A DNA stretch of 34,279 nt from Lachnoclostridium sp. (lineage in GTDB: Bacteria > Bacteroidota > Bacteroidia > Bacteroidales > Muribaculaceae). Where the stretch lies: NCBI GenBank assembly GCA_023667185.1, contig JAMPAP010000010.1, positions 1-34,279 of the forward strand. The letters run 5' to 3'. Shown here in pieces: positions 7,252-16,100 of the stretch. Within the stretch, counting starts at the first letter, position 1, and each line of letters opens with the position of its first letter. The notes below the pieces were generated by a model. The model was not told where the DNA came from and ran no database searches. It saw only the letters and a program-made list of their open reading frames with translations. The translations under genes were made by a program, and so were the position numbers.

Positions 7252-10200
7252 ATGAAACGTTTCATTACTAATTTTGTGGCTTGCGCACTTGCTCTGTCCT
7301 CCACAGCTTTTGCTGCCGAGGATCAGCTTCTGGCTTTCCCGGGCGCTGAGGGTTTCGGTCGCTACACCACCGGTGGCCGTGGCGGAGAGATCTACCACGT
7401 CACTAATCTCAATGACTCGGGCACAGGCTCGCTTCGCGACGCTGTCAGCCAGTCAAACCGTATCATCGTCTTCGATGTAGCCGGTACAATTAATCTCAAG
7501 GATGTGCTTATCTTCAAGAGCAACCAGACAATCCTCGGCCAGACTGCTCCGGGTGAAGGTATCCAGCTCTATGGTAACCGCGTATCATTCTCCAACGCCA
7601 ACAACCTCATCGTCCGTCATCTCCGCATCCGTATGGGTATCAACGGCCCCTCAGGCAAGGATGCTGCAGGTGCTGCTGAAGGTCACGACATGATTTTCGA
7701 CCACCTCTCAGTGCTCTGGGGGCGTGACGAGAACTTCTCTATCTCTTCAAACGATAAGTCGGGAGGCCCCAAAAACATCACCATCCAGAACTCTATCATC
7801 GGTCAAGGTCTCCAGTCTCACTCTTGCGGCGGTCTTATCCAGACTGACAATGGTGTGACACTTTACCGCAATCTCTACATCGAAAACAAGACCCGTAACC
7901 CCAAGGTTAAAGGTCTTAACCAGTATGTAAATAATGTGGTTTACAACTGGGGTAACGGAGGTTGCTACATCATGTCAGGTTCGGAAGGCGATTCCTGGGC
8001 CGACATTGAAAACAACTACTTCATGCACGGCCCCTGGAATAACCCGACAAAGCCTTTCACCCGTGGTACACCTACCTTCTGCTACTATGGCGCCGGCAAC
8101 TACTATGATAACGATAAGGACGGCACTATCAACGGCCATGAAATGACTCTTGATGAAATGAAAGGTCAGTCAAGCGATGGTATCGACCCTTACAGCACAT
8201 GGTATGAGTCTCTCGCAGCACTTAATGCCCACATCACTGATCATAATGCTGCCAAGGGTACTTCTATCCAGCAGATTCCCGAAATCACCAACAAGATGAC
8301 AGCCCTTGAGGCTCTGCACTGGGTAGCTGAAAACGTAGGTCCAACACTCCCCGTGCGCGATGACGTTGACCAGTATCTTATCGACGAGCTCACCTCTTGG
8401 GGTACTTCAGGTACAAAGAATGGTATTACAACAGAGAAAATGCTCCCTCACAAAGGTACAGGTATTATCTCAGGTGGTGTGAAACCCACTGACTCTGATG
8501 GCGACGGCATCCCCGATGCTTGGGAAATCGCTAACGGTCTGAACCCCAATGATGCTTCTGACGCAAAGGCCATCGCTGCTAACGGATATGCCAACATTGA
8601 GAACTACTCGTTTACTATTACTGAGGCTTATCCTTACATCAAAAAGCCTGTCAGCCTGAACGTTGAAAAGCAGAACAAGAACTCTATCGAGCTCTCTTGG
8701 GATCTCAACAAGAACACTACCAACGGTTTCATCATCGAAGCCAAGAAAGGTAACGGCGAATTTGCCGAGGCTATGCGCGTAGCTGCCAACACTGCTGCTG
8801 CTGAAGTTACCGGCCTTGATGCCAACACTGAATACAGCTTCCGTGTTCGCTCTTTCAACAACGATGGTATCTACTCTGACTATACTGATGTTGTAGCTAC
8901 TGAAACCGTAGGCGACCCCATAGCTCCATACGTGTCAACCAATCCTTTCCCCGCTGACGGCGGCAAGGAGGGTATTGCCAATGGCCTTACTCTCACTTGG
9001 GAGAACACAATGAAGAATTACTATGGCGATGTACTCTATACAGTATATCTCGGTACTGACGCTGAAAACCTTGCTGCAGTTTCTGAAAACCAGAAGGATA
9101 AATCTTACAAGACAGATGGACTCGAAGCAGGTAAGACTTACTTCTGGCGCGTAGATGCCAAGAATGATGTAGGCGTAACTGCAAGCCCCGTATGGTCATT
9201 CTCAACCACTGCAGGCGGTGTACTCTTCTACACTGACTTCTATCAGCAGCCCCAGGCCTGGTTTGATAAATATGGCTCAATCGGTGATAATACAAACGTC
9301 TGCAACGCTGCCAATGCCAAGGTGGAAATCGGCGGCATGACAATCGGTTGTGGCGAAGATGCTATCCGTATCATCGCAATGAGCGGCTCCAACAATTCAG
9401 CTGACGGCTCTCAGGATTACGGCCCTGCCACTCCCGACGACGCCGGCGCTTCTAACCGCTGCCTCCAGTTCTATACTACCAAGGCCGGTGGTTATGTTAT
9501 GACTCCTACCGTGACCGGTCCCGCCCTCGTTACCATCTACGCCGGTAATCCTGACAAGTCTTCAAAGACTATCAAACTCAACACCATCGTAAATGGTACA
9601 GAGACTACAGTGGCTGAACTCCAGCTCGGTGCTTCCAAGCGTGTCTACAAGTTTGAATATACATACACTCAGAGCGGCAACGTTCAGTTTAAGATCGATG
9701 CTAACGGTAAGAAGGTAAATATCAACGACATCCTCGTAGAGCGTTACCTCCCCTCAGGTGGTGGTCAGGCCCTCGAGCTCACTGCCGGTGACCTCGTTAA
9801 CGACAATATGAGCTATGCTGATGGTACTCTCCAGTACACCTTCAATCAGGATATCGTCTACAACGGCGGAGCTGAAGTGGAAGGCAGTGAACAGTTTGAG
9901 AAATTCTTCATCTCAGCTTCAGGCAAGAAGCTTACTATTAACTACATGGCTCTCAACATCAACTCTGACTACACTATCAAGTTTGGTCAAGGTGATGTAA
10001 CCACTGTCGACAAGTCACAGTCATTCCTTGCAGAAGTTAAAATCAACACTTGCGACTTCCCCGAAGCCAAGGCTTCAGGCGATAATCACTATGGTAAGGC
10101 TGCTGCTCGTCTGCCCCTCAACTTCATTCCTTTCACTGCTGTAGCTCCTTTCGAAACTGAAGGTGGCCTCGTGCAGGATAAGCAGAATGATTATCCCCAC

Positions 10201-10770
10201 TGGGTACAGGCTTCAGGCTCTATCGACGATAACGAAGTGGTAATGACTTCTACCGCCGACAAGTTGATGTGCTACTATGGTCCTACCGCCAAGAGTGTCC
10301 TCCTCATGGCTGAAATCGAAGGTACTGCTCTTCTCAAGCTTCAGGAGTCACGTAACTGCGACAACGCTCCCGGTTGGCGTACTCTCCGTACTTTCACTGA
10401 GGCTGACTCGCCCGTCGCTTACATCACTCCGCTCAATCCCGAGTCGCACTTCGTGAAAGTTACAGCTCCCACTCTCAGCGGTAAGGTGAAAGTGACCGCC
10501 CTCGCACTCTCTGACGATGATGGCGTCTTCTCTGACGATGTTGACCTGTCAAGTATCACTCTCGTTGAAGCCGGCGTGATGGCTTACCAGGTAAATGGTG
10601 GTGTCCTCACTGTAGTAGGTGCTCGCAGCGGTTCGCTCGTAAATGTTTACGACATTACCGGTCGTCTCCTCGCTTCAAAGGTTGCAGCTGATGCAGCAGT
10701 AGAATTTGAACTCAACCCCGGCATCGTTATCCTCAGCGTTAACGGTGAATCAGTAAAAGTAAAAATCTGA
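7252..10770 (+). CDS. Multidomain secreted pectate lyase-like enzyme (polysaccharide lyase family 1)
   Basis: Predicted to cleave polygalacturonate by beta-elimination outside the inner membrane. A signal peptide (1-21, cleavage near AFA-A) precedes a right-handed beta-helix (about 25-330) opening with AFPGAEGFG and TTGGRGGEIYHVTNLNDSGTGSLRDAV-type family sequence. FDH at 149-151 matches the WiDH-type motif, and R215-N-P-K-V-K matches the RxPxxR-type motif carrying the catalytic base. A DSDGDGIPDAWE calcium-binding stretch (about 413-425) follows, then two fibronectin-III-like domains (about 465-553 and 556-654), two beta-sandwich, possibly carbohydrate-binding, regions (about 655-835 and 950-1110) and a C-terminal tail (about 1110-1172) resembling type IX sorting domains. 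At 1172 aa it is far longer than a bare family-1 lyase. The gene has its own promoter and a strong terminator. Confidence 0.9.
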   Translation: MKRFITNFVACALALSSTAFAAEDQLLAFPGAEGFGRYTTGGRGGEIYHVTNLNDSGTGSLRDAVSQSNRIIVFDVAGTINLKDVLIFKSNQTILGQTAPGEGIQLYGNRVSFSNANNLIVRHLRIRMGINGPSGKDAAGAAEGHDMIFDHLSVLWGRDENFSISSNDKSGGPKNITIQNSIIGQGLQSHSCGGLIQTDNGVTLYRNLYIENKTRNPKVKGLNQYVNNVVYNWGNGGCYIMSGSEGDSWADIENNYFMHGPWNNPTKPFTRGTPTFCYYGAGNYYDNDKDGTINGHEMTLDEMKGQSSDGIDPYSTWYESLAALNAHITDHNAAKGTSIQQIPEITNKMTALEALHWVAENVGPTLPVRDDVDQYLIDELTSWGTSGTKNGITTEKMLPHKGTGIISGGVKPTDSDGDGIPDAWEIANGLNPNDASDAKAIAANGYANIENYSFTITEAYPYIKKPVSLNVEKQNKNSIELSWDLNKNTTNGFIIEAKKGNGEFAEAMRVAANTAAAEVTGLDANTEYSFRVRSFNNDGIYSDYTDVVATETVGDPIAPYVSTNPFPADGGKEGIANGLTLTWENTMKNYYGDVLYTVYLGTDAENLAAVSENQKDKSYKTDGLEAGKTYFWRVDAKNDVGVTASPVWSFSTTAGGVLFYTDFYQQPQAWFDKYGSIGDNTNVCNAANAKVEIGGMTIGCGEDAIRIIAMSGSNNSADGSQDYGPATPDDAGASNRCLQFYTTKAGGYVMTPTVTGPALVTIYAGNPDKSSKTIKLNTIVNGTETTVAELQLGASKRVYKFEYTYTQSGNVQFKIDANGKKVNINDILVERYLPSGGGQALELTAGDLVNDNMSYADGTLQYTFNQDIVYNGGAEVEGSEQFEKFFISASGKKLTINYMALNINSDYTIKFGQGDVTTVDKSQSFLAEVKINTCDFPEAKASGDNHYGKAAARLPLNFIPFTAVAPFETEGGLVQDKQNDYPHWVQASGSIDDNEVVMTSTADKLMCYYGPTAKSVLLMAEIEGTALLKLQESRNCDNAPGWRTLRTFTEADSPVAYITPLNPESHFVKVTAPTLSGKVKVTALALSDDDGVFSDDVDLSSITLVEAGVMAYQVNGGVLTVVGARSGSLVNVYDITGRLLASKVAADAAVEFELNPGIVILSVNGESVKVKI

Positions 10771-10794
10771 TATCTCCGGTAATCCCATAAATCA

Positions 10795-10826
10795 AGCGGG
10801 GCGGCTTCTTCAGAAGTCGCCCCGCT
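10795..10826. terminator. Rho-independent terminator between convergent genes
   Basis: A 14-bp stem (10795-10808 with 10813-10826, one G-T pair) carries the tetraloop TTCA. It is followed on the plus strand by AAATTGTTT. It ends the lyase gene and, being symmetric, may also stop minus-strand transcription of the 10844-11152 gene, although no strong T-run is seen on that side. Confidence 0.8.
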
Positions 10827-10843
10827 AAATTGTTTAAATATAC

Positions 10844-11152
10844 TTATTTGTCTTTATCACATTTGCAGCCAAACTCAGCTTTCACTTTGTCTTTGAATGC
10901 CTTGAACTGTGGCATAAATTCTGCAAACAGAGGATTGTCAGCATTTTTCTTCAATGCATGGTGGAGAAGGCGCATTCCAAGTACGAATTCCTTGGCCTGC
11001 TTGTCTTTCGCAAACTTGCCTGAAGCAACAGTGTTGTCAATCATCTGACCGAGGTCATGATGACCGCCGAATCGGAAGTTAGTAACCTCATAAATTTTAC
11101 CGTCTTTTGCTTCTACTACATTAAAGAAGTAGGATCTCTTTTCTTTATCCAT
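10844..11152 (-). CDS. DUF3861 family protein
   Basis: A small cytosolic protein of 102 aa with no signal peptide or membrane segment. The pattern fits DUF3861 as I know it: an N-terminal strand (RSYFFNVVEA), a central FRFGGHHDLGQMID segment (about 27-39), and a helical half containing LGMRLLHHALKKN and NPLFAEFMPQFKAF (about 58-87). The C-terminus GCKCDKDK adds two cysteines that could bind metal. The function of the family is unknown. It stands alone, downstream of the pyrF terminator and convergent with the lyase gene. No clear TAnnTTTG box lies in front of it. Confidence 0.8.
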   Translation of the reverse strand: MDKEKRSYFFNVVEAKDGKIYEVTNFRFGGHHDLGQMIDNTVASGKFAKDKQAKEFVLGMRLLHHALKKNADNPLFAEFMPQFKAFKDKVKAEFGCKCDKDK

Positions 11153-11238
11153 AATATAAAGTCTTTAAAAATTTCAATAATCGACTTTAAAACAATGTAA
11201 TACAGCTAAATGTTTGTAAACGTAAGTGAATGTATTGC

Positions 11239-11303
11239 AAAAAACTATAAACTACAAAGTCGCGAAACCTCCTCGGAGATTCCGCGACTCTGTAGTTTAT
11301 AGT
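11239..11303 (-). terminator. Very long hairpin terminator of the gpmI-sdaA-prfA-pyrF unit
   Basis: 11244-11264 pairs with 11283-11303 in a 21-position stem with a single mismatch (11257/11290). Partial pairing continues almost to the tip (GAGG against CCTC). On the minus strand the stem is followed by a T-run (complement of the A-run 11239-11243). It lies directly after pyrF. Confidence 0.85.
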
Positions 11304-11312
11304 ATAATTAAT

Positions 11313-12143
11313 TCAGATTACACCATTAGTGCTGAGAAGGATGGTCATGTGGTCGCGGAGATGACGGGCCTCGGTCTCGGCTGCTTTGGCAAAGTCAGTG
11401 CCCGACGATGCGTAGATGATACCTCGTGATGAGTTGACGAGCAGTCCGCAGTCAGGTGTCATACCCCATTTCACCACTTCCTCCAGACTGCCCCCCTGTG
11501 CACCCACACCGGGCACGAGCAGGAAGCTCTCGGGAGCCACGCGGCGCACATCGCTGAACATAGAGCCCTGAGTGGCTCCTACGACAAACATCAGATTGTC
11601 AGTCGTGCCCCATTTCTGAGCTTTCTCCAGCACATGCTCGAAGAGACGCTCGCCGGTCATGTCGCTGAGAAACTGGAAGTCGCGTGACCCGGGATTAGAG
11701 GTCAGTGCGAGCAGTATTACCCATTTGCCTTCGTAGGCAAGGAAGGGCTTCACGCTATCCTCACCCATATATGGGGCTACTGTGAGAGCATCTACTCCGA
11801 GATTCTCGAAAAATGCACGGGCATAGAGTGACGAGGTATTGCCTATGTCGCCGCGCTTGGCATCAGCGATGATGAATTGCTCGGGATAGTTATCGCGGAT
11901 ATATTTCACCGTTTTTTCGAGAGATACCCATCCTTGTGTGCCCATACTTTCGTAGAAGGCGAGGTTGGGCTTGTAAGCTACACAGTAGCGCGCCGTGACG
12001 TCGATGATAGCCTTGTTGAATTCGAATATCGGATCGTCGCATTTGAGCAGATGTTCCGGTATCTTCTTGATGTCAGTATCAAGCCCTACACAAAGGAATG
12101 AGCCTTTGGCCTTGATCTGGTCAATGAGTTGCTGTCGGTTCAT
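11313..12143 (-). CDS. pyrF: Orotidine-5'-phosphate decarboxylase
   Basis: Catalyses the last step of de novo UMP synthesis, decarboxylating orotidine monophosphate in the cytosol. The 276-aa product fits the longer (type 2) bacterial form of the enzyme. LCVGLDTD (17-24) lines the substrate pocket and [10 protein letters not shown] (94-103) holds the catalytic Lys/Asp network, with Lys96 as the key residue. The closing motif VPGVGAQGG is the phosphate-binding loop. It follows prfA by 18 nt and is the last gene of the gpmI-led unit, ahead of a strong terminator. Confidence 0.95.
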   Translation of the reverse strand: MNRQQLIDQIKAKGSFLCVGLDTDIKKIPEHLLKCDDPIFEFNKAIIDVTARYCVAYKPNLAFYESMGTQGWVSLEKTVKYIRDNYPEQFIIADAKRGDIGNTSSLYARAFFENLGVDALTVAPYMGEDSVKPFLAYEGKWVILLALTSNPGSRDFQFLSDMTGERLFEHVLEKAQKWGTTDNLMFVVGATQGSMFSDVRRVAPESFLLVPGVGAQGGSLEEVVKWGMTPDCGLLVNSSRGIIYASSGTDFAKAAETEARHLRDHMTILLSTNGVI

Positions 12144-12161
12144 GATATATGATTGATGATG

Positions 12162-13271
12162 TTATAATTCGCTTTCTTTGAGCTTCTCGGCATTCTCGGC
12201 AATGATCAGGTGGTCGATTACGTCCTGTATTTCGCCGTTCATGAATGACTGAAGGTTGTAAATCGTATAGTTGATGCGGTGGTCAGTGATTCGCCCCTGG
12301 GGATAGTTGTAGGTACGGATCTTGGCCGAGCGGTCGCCGGTGGAGACGAGTGTCTTGCGGCGTGATGCTATATCGTCGATATATTTCTGGTGCTCTTTGT
12401 CGTAGATGAATGTGCGCAGGCGGCTAAGAGCGCGCTCTTTGTTTTTTGGCTGGTCGCGGGTCTCGGTACATTCAATGAGTATCTCCTCGCTGACTCCGGT
12501 ATTAGGATTTTTCCACATATAGCGGAGTCTGACGCCTGATTCCACCTTGTTGACGTTCTGGCCGCCGGCACCTCCCGAGCGGAATGTATCCCACTTGATT
12601 TCACCCTCGTTGATTTCTACATCGAAGGCTTCGGCCTCAGGGAGCACAGCTACCGTGGCGGCCGACGTATGGACGCGCCCCTGCGTCTCGGTAGCGGGCA
12701 CTCGTTGTACGCGATGCACGCCGCTCTCATATTTCAGTGTGCCGTAGACGTTGTCACCTGTTACGGCCATTACTATTTCCTTGAATCCGCCGGCAGCACC
12801 TTCGCTGAAACTTGTTACGGCTACGTTCCATCCGCGTGATTCGCAGTATTTTACGTACATCTTATAGAGGTCGCCGGCAAATATGGCTGCCTCATCGCCA
12901 CCCGTTCCGCCGCGTATTTCCACGATAGCATTTTTGCCATCCTCGGGATCAGCAGGAATAAGCATTAGCTTTATTTCCTCTTCGAGAGCGGGGAGGGCAG
13001 AAGTGGCTTCGTCAAGCTCCTCTTTGGCCATCTGCCTCATTTCGTTGTCTGACTCTGATTCAAGTATCAGATGAGCCTCGTCGATGTTTCCGAGGAGTGT
13101 ACGGTAACGGCGGGTCACGTTGACGAGCCGCTCCAGATCCTTGTATTCTTTGGAAAGCTTGACATAGCGGGGCATGTCAGCGATCACTGCAGGATCAGTG
13201 ATAAGGGTCGAGACCTCTTCAAATCGGGGCTCGATGCCGTCAAGTCGCTGTAGAAGTGAATTTTCTGACAT
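12162..13271 (-). CDS. prfA: Peptide chain release factor 1
   Basis: Recognises UAA and UAG stop codons and triggers release of the finished protein on the ribosome. The 369-aa product carries the release-factor-1 recognition tripeptide P-A-T (192-194; factor 2 has SPF) and the universal GGQ (236-238), whose glutamine drives peptidyl-tRNA hydrolysis. The N-terminal helical domain and the C-terminal NYPQGRITDHR block are typical. The open frame extends to 13295, but the ATG at 13271 (MSENSLLQ) matches the usual family N-terminus and avoids overlap with sdaA, whose stop codon lies 7 nt upstream. Confidence 0.95.
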   Translation of the reverse strand: MSENSLLQRLDGIEPRFEEVSTLITDPAVIADMPRYVKLSKEYKDLERLVNVTRRYRTLLGNIDEAHLILESESDNEMRQMAKEELDEATSALPALEEEIKLMLIPADPEDGKNAIVEIRGGTGGDEAAIFAGDLYKMYVKYCESRGWNVAVTSFSEGAAGGFKEIVMAVTGDNVYGTLKYESGVHRVQRVPATETQGRVHTSAATVAVLPEAEAFDVEINEGEIKWDTFRSGGAGGQNVNKVESGVRLRYMWKNPNTGVSEEILIECTETRDQPKNKERALSRLRTFIYDKEHQKYIDDIASRRKTLVSTGDRSAKIRTYNYPQGRITDHRINYTIYNLQSFMNGEIQDVIDHLIIAENAEKLKESEL

Positions 13272-13278
13272 AAATATT

Positions 13279-14475
13279 TCAGTTGATGGCGGCAAGTCCG
13301 CCGAGAGCTGTTTCTTTATAAATAGAGGGGATGTCGTGACCGGTCTGTTTCATTACTTCCACGATTCGGTCAAAGGTGACGCGGTGATTTCCGTCAGAGA
13401 ATGCTGCGTAAAGGTTGCTGTCGAGTGCACGGGCTGCAGCGTATGCGTTTCGTTCGATACAAGGTATCTGCACAAGTCCGCACACGGGATCACACGTCAG
13501 TCCCAGATGGTGTTCAAGTCCCATTTCGGCCGAGTATTCTATCTGAGCCGGTGTCCCGCCAAAGAGTTGCGAGGCGGCAGCCGCGGCCATTGCGCAGGCA
13601 ACACCTACCTCTCCCTGGCATCCTACCTCCGCTCCTGAGACTGATGCATTGTGCTTTACGACGTTACCGAAAAGTCCGGCCGTGGCCAATGCACGAAGTA
13701 TCCGCTTGTCGCTGAAGCCTTTGGAGGTGGACAAATGGTAGAGCACCGCGGGTAGCACTCCACATGAACCGCAAGTGGGAGCAGTGACTATCCGTCCTCC
13801 GGAGGCATTTTCCTCGCTTACGGCGAGAGCGTAGGCGTAGAGCAGGCCGCGGCTGCGTAGGTTGGAATTGTGGCCCGAGGCGTGCATCAGATACGAGACC
13901 GCTTTTCGGCGCACTCCCAGTCCGCCCGGCAATACACCCTCTGCTTCGATGCCGCGATTCACTGCATCCTTCATCACGTCCCATACCTCGGCAAGATAGT
14001 CCCAGATATCGGAGTCCTCACAAAGGTTGACGTATTCCCAATAGCTTTGTCCTGTTTTCTCGGCCCAAGCCTGAATGTCAGATATTTTTGACATCTCATA
14101 CACCTGCTGGGCTTCGGAGCGGCGCTCACCTTCATGCAGAATATCGCCCCCTCCTACGGAGTAAAGTGTATCCTCCTTTACGACATGACCTTCAGTGTCA
14201 AATGCTTTGAAGGTCATGCCATTAGGGTGGAATGGTAAGAATATCTCGGGCTTCCATACGATGCTTGTCGGAGCCACCGGCTCAAGTACACCAAGTATGG
14301 CCACATCGGTCATGTGACCTTTACCTGTGCCGGCAAGCGAGCCGTAGAGCGTCACCTCAAAGCAGGCAACACCCTTCAGGTCAGCTACAAACTGCTGGGC
14401 GGCTTTGAGCGGCCCCATCGTATGGCTGCTGGATGGACCATGCCCGATTTTATAGAGAGATTTGATCGATTCCAA
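13279..14475 (-). CDS. sdaA: L-serine ammonia-lyase (iron-sulfur serine dehydratase, single chain)
   Basis: Deaminates L-serine to pyruvate and ammonia using a 4Fe-4S cluster. The N-terminal half (about 1-140) is the beta domain with [10 protein letters not shown] (13-22). The C-terminal half is the alpha domain, with cysteines in [15 protein letters not shown] and [14 protein letters not shown]; three of these ligate the cluster in the family. The 398-aa fused form is usual for Bacteroidales. The start codon is TTG: the frame has no nearby upstream ATG, the first internal Met is residue 20 inside the conserved SSHTMGP motif, and MESIKSLY aligns with the expected N-terminus. It begins 5 nt after the gpmI stop and ends 7 nt before prfA. 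Confidence 0.93.
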   Translation of the reverse strand: MESIKSLYKIGHGPSSSHTMGPLKAAQQFVADLKGVACFEVTLYGSLAGTGKGHMTDVAILGVLEPVAPTSIVWKPEIFLPFHPNGMTFKAFDTEGHVVKEDTLYSVGGGDILHEGERRSEAQQVYEMSKISDIQAWAEKTGQSYWEYVNLCEDSDIWDYLAEVWDVMKDAVNRGIEAEGVLPGGLGVRRKAVSYLMHASGHNSNLRSRGLLYAYALAVSEENASGGRIVTAPTCGSCGVLPAVLYHLSTSKGFSDKRILRALATAGLFGNVVKHNASVSGAEVGCQGEVGVACAMAAAAASQLFGGTPAQIEYSAEMGLEHHLGLTCDPVCGLVQIPCIERNAYAAARALDSNLYAAFSDGNHRVTFDRIVEVMKQTGHDIPSIYKETALGGLAAIN

Positions 14476-14480
14476 ATGCG

Positions 14481-15995
14481 TCAGTCGATAAGCGAATTTC
14501 CGGTCATTTCTTTAGGCTGAGGCAACCCCATGATAGTCAGTAGGGTGGGGGCTACGTCGGCAAGACGGCCATTTTTGAGGTGGGCATCTTTGTTGGCTGT
14601 AACGTAAACGCAGGGCACAGGGTTGAGCGAATGTGCTGTATTGGGCGTACCGTCAGAATTTATAGCATTGTCGGCATTGCCGTGGTCAGCTATGATAATC
14701 ACTTCGTAGTCAGACTCCTTTGCGGCTTCAACAGTGTCTTTGACACATTCGTCAACAGCCTTTACAGCCTTCTGGATAGCTTCGTAAACGCCGGTGTGAC
14801 CCACCATGTCACCATTGGCATAGTTTACCACGATGAAGTCATATTTCTTCTCCTTGATAGCCTCCACGAGCTTGTCCTTGACCTCGTAAGCGCTCATCTC
14901 AGGCTTAAGATCGTAAGTAGCCACTTTGGGTGATGCCACGAGGATACGCTCTTCACCTTCGTAGGGGGCTTCACGGCCGCCGTTGAAAAAGAAGGTGACA
15001 TGTGCATATTTCTCAGTCTCAGCTATATGAAGTTGTTTTTTGTTGAGCGATGATAGATATTCGCCGAGGGTATTCTCTACATTTTCCTTCGGGAAGAGGA
15101 TATGAACGCCGGTAAAAGATGCATCGTAAGGGGTCATGCAATAATACTGAAGCCCGGGGATTACTTTCATGTCGGCTTCAGGAATATCGTGCTGAGTAAG
15201 AGCGATGGTAAGCTCTTTGGCGCGGTCGTTGCGGTAATTGAAGAAGATTACTGCGTCGCCCTCCTTGATGGTGCCGTCGACAGTAGAGTTGTTGATGGGC
15301 TTGATAAACTCATCGGTAACATCCTCATCGTATGACTCCTGCATGGCAGCTACCATGTCGTCAGCCTGCTTGCCTTCACCCTTGACCAGAAGGTCGTAAG
15401 CCACTTTGACGCGTTCCCATCGTTTGTCACGATCCATTGCGTAGTAGCGGCCGATAATTGAGGCAATAGTCCCGGCCGACTTCTTGCAGTGTTCAGTCAC
15501 CTGCTCGATGAAGCCTTTTCCGCTGCGGGGGTCAGTGTCACGGCCATCCATAAAGCAGTGGATATAAACCTTTTCGAGTCCGTAGTGCTTAGCGATATCG
15601 CAGAGCATGAAGAGGTGGTCAAGTGAAGAGTGAACACCGCCATCAGAGGTCAGACCCATGAAGTGAATAGCCTTGCCATTGTCACGCGCATAAGAGAATG
15701 CGTCGATGATTTCGGGATTCTGATAGATCGAACCATCGCGGCAGGCCTTGTTTATTTTCACAAGATCCTGATAGAGCACACGTCCGGCTCCGATGTTGAG
15801 GTGTCCTACTTCTGAATTACCCATTTGGCCGTCAGGCAGACCTACGTTTTCGCCCGAAGCTTGAAGCTCAGAGTGGGGATATGTATTGATTAGATAATCC
15901 CAGTAAGGGGTGGAAGTGGAGTAGATTGCATCACTTTTGGTGTGGTTACCGATACCCCACCCGTCAAGAATCATTAACAATGCTTTTTTAGCCAT
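14481..15995 (-). CDS. gpmI: 2,3-bisphosphoglycerate-independent phosphoglycerate mutase
   Basis: Interconverts 3- and 2-phosphoglycerate in glycolysis and gluconeogenesis. It is an alkaline-phosphatase-fold enzyme with two manganese ions. The 504-aa length is standard. Asp11 in LMILDGWG binds metal, Ser61 in [15 protein letters not shown] is the phosphorylated nucleophile, and late metal ligands lie in ADHGNADNA and TAHSLNPVP. The frame stays open to 16058, but the ATG at 15995 ([14 protein letters not shown]) is the natural start, just downstream of a -7 box. It is the first gene of the gpmI-sdaA-prfA-pyrF unit; the grouping mixes glycolysis, serine catabolism, translation and pyrimidine synthesis. 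Confidence 0.96.
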   Translation of the reverse strand: MAKKALLMILDGWGIGNHTKSDAIYSTSTPYWDYLINTYPHSELQASGENVGLPDGQMGNSEVGHLNIGAGRVLYQDLVKINKACRDGSIYQNPEIIDAFSYARDNGKAIHFMGLTSDGGVHSSLDHLFMLCDIAKHYGLEKVYIHCFMDGRDTDPRSGKGFIEQVTEHCKKSAGTIASIIGRYYAMDRDKRWERVKVAYDLLVKGEGKQADDMVAAMQESYDEDVTDEFIKPINNSTVDGTIKEGDAVIFFNYRNDRAKELTIALTQHDIPEADMKVIPGLQYYCMTPYDASFTGVHILFPKENVENTLGEYLSSLNKKQLHIAETEKYAHVTFFFNGGREAPYEGEERILVASPKVATYDLKPEMSAYEVKDKLVEAIKEKKYDFIVVNYANGDMVGHTGVYEAIQKAVKAVDECVKDTVEAAKESDYEVIIIADHGNADNAINSDGTPNTAHSLNPVPCVYVTANKDAHLKNGRLADVAPTLLTIMGLPQPKEMTGNSLID

Positions 15996-16023
15996 AACAT
16001 TATGTTGATTAGAAATTTTAATG

Positions 16024-16031
16024 CAAAGATA
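16024..16031 (-). promoter_or_regulatory. -7 box (TATCTTTG) of the gpmI operon promoter
   Basis: On the minus strand 16031-16024 reads TATCTTTG, a full match to TAnnTTTG, about 30 nt before the gpmI start. The -33 position (around 16051-16055) reads CTTTT, an imperfect TTTG, made from the T-run of the upstream gene's terminator. Confidence 0.65.
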
Positions 16032-16045
16032 GCGAAAATTACCGG

Positions 16046-16082
16046 AAAAGAAAAGCATCCACCTCTCAGGTGGATGCTTTTT
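16046..16082 (-). terminator. Rho-independent terminator of the 16101-17207 gene
   Basis: AAAAGCATCCACC (16051-16063) pairs with GGTGGATGCTTTT (16069-16081) over the loop TCTCA, giving a 13-bp stem. On the minus strand it is followed by CTTTTCTTTTCC-type sequence. It begins about 20 nt after the stop codon of the MetE-like gene. Confidence 0.85.
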
Positions 16083-16100
16083 ATGAAACGATAGTGATGG

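Noticed and set aside
13272-13295. Eight-residue N-terminal extension of prfA
   Set aside because: It would overlap the end of sdaA, and MSENSLLQ matches the usual family start.
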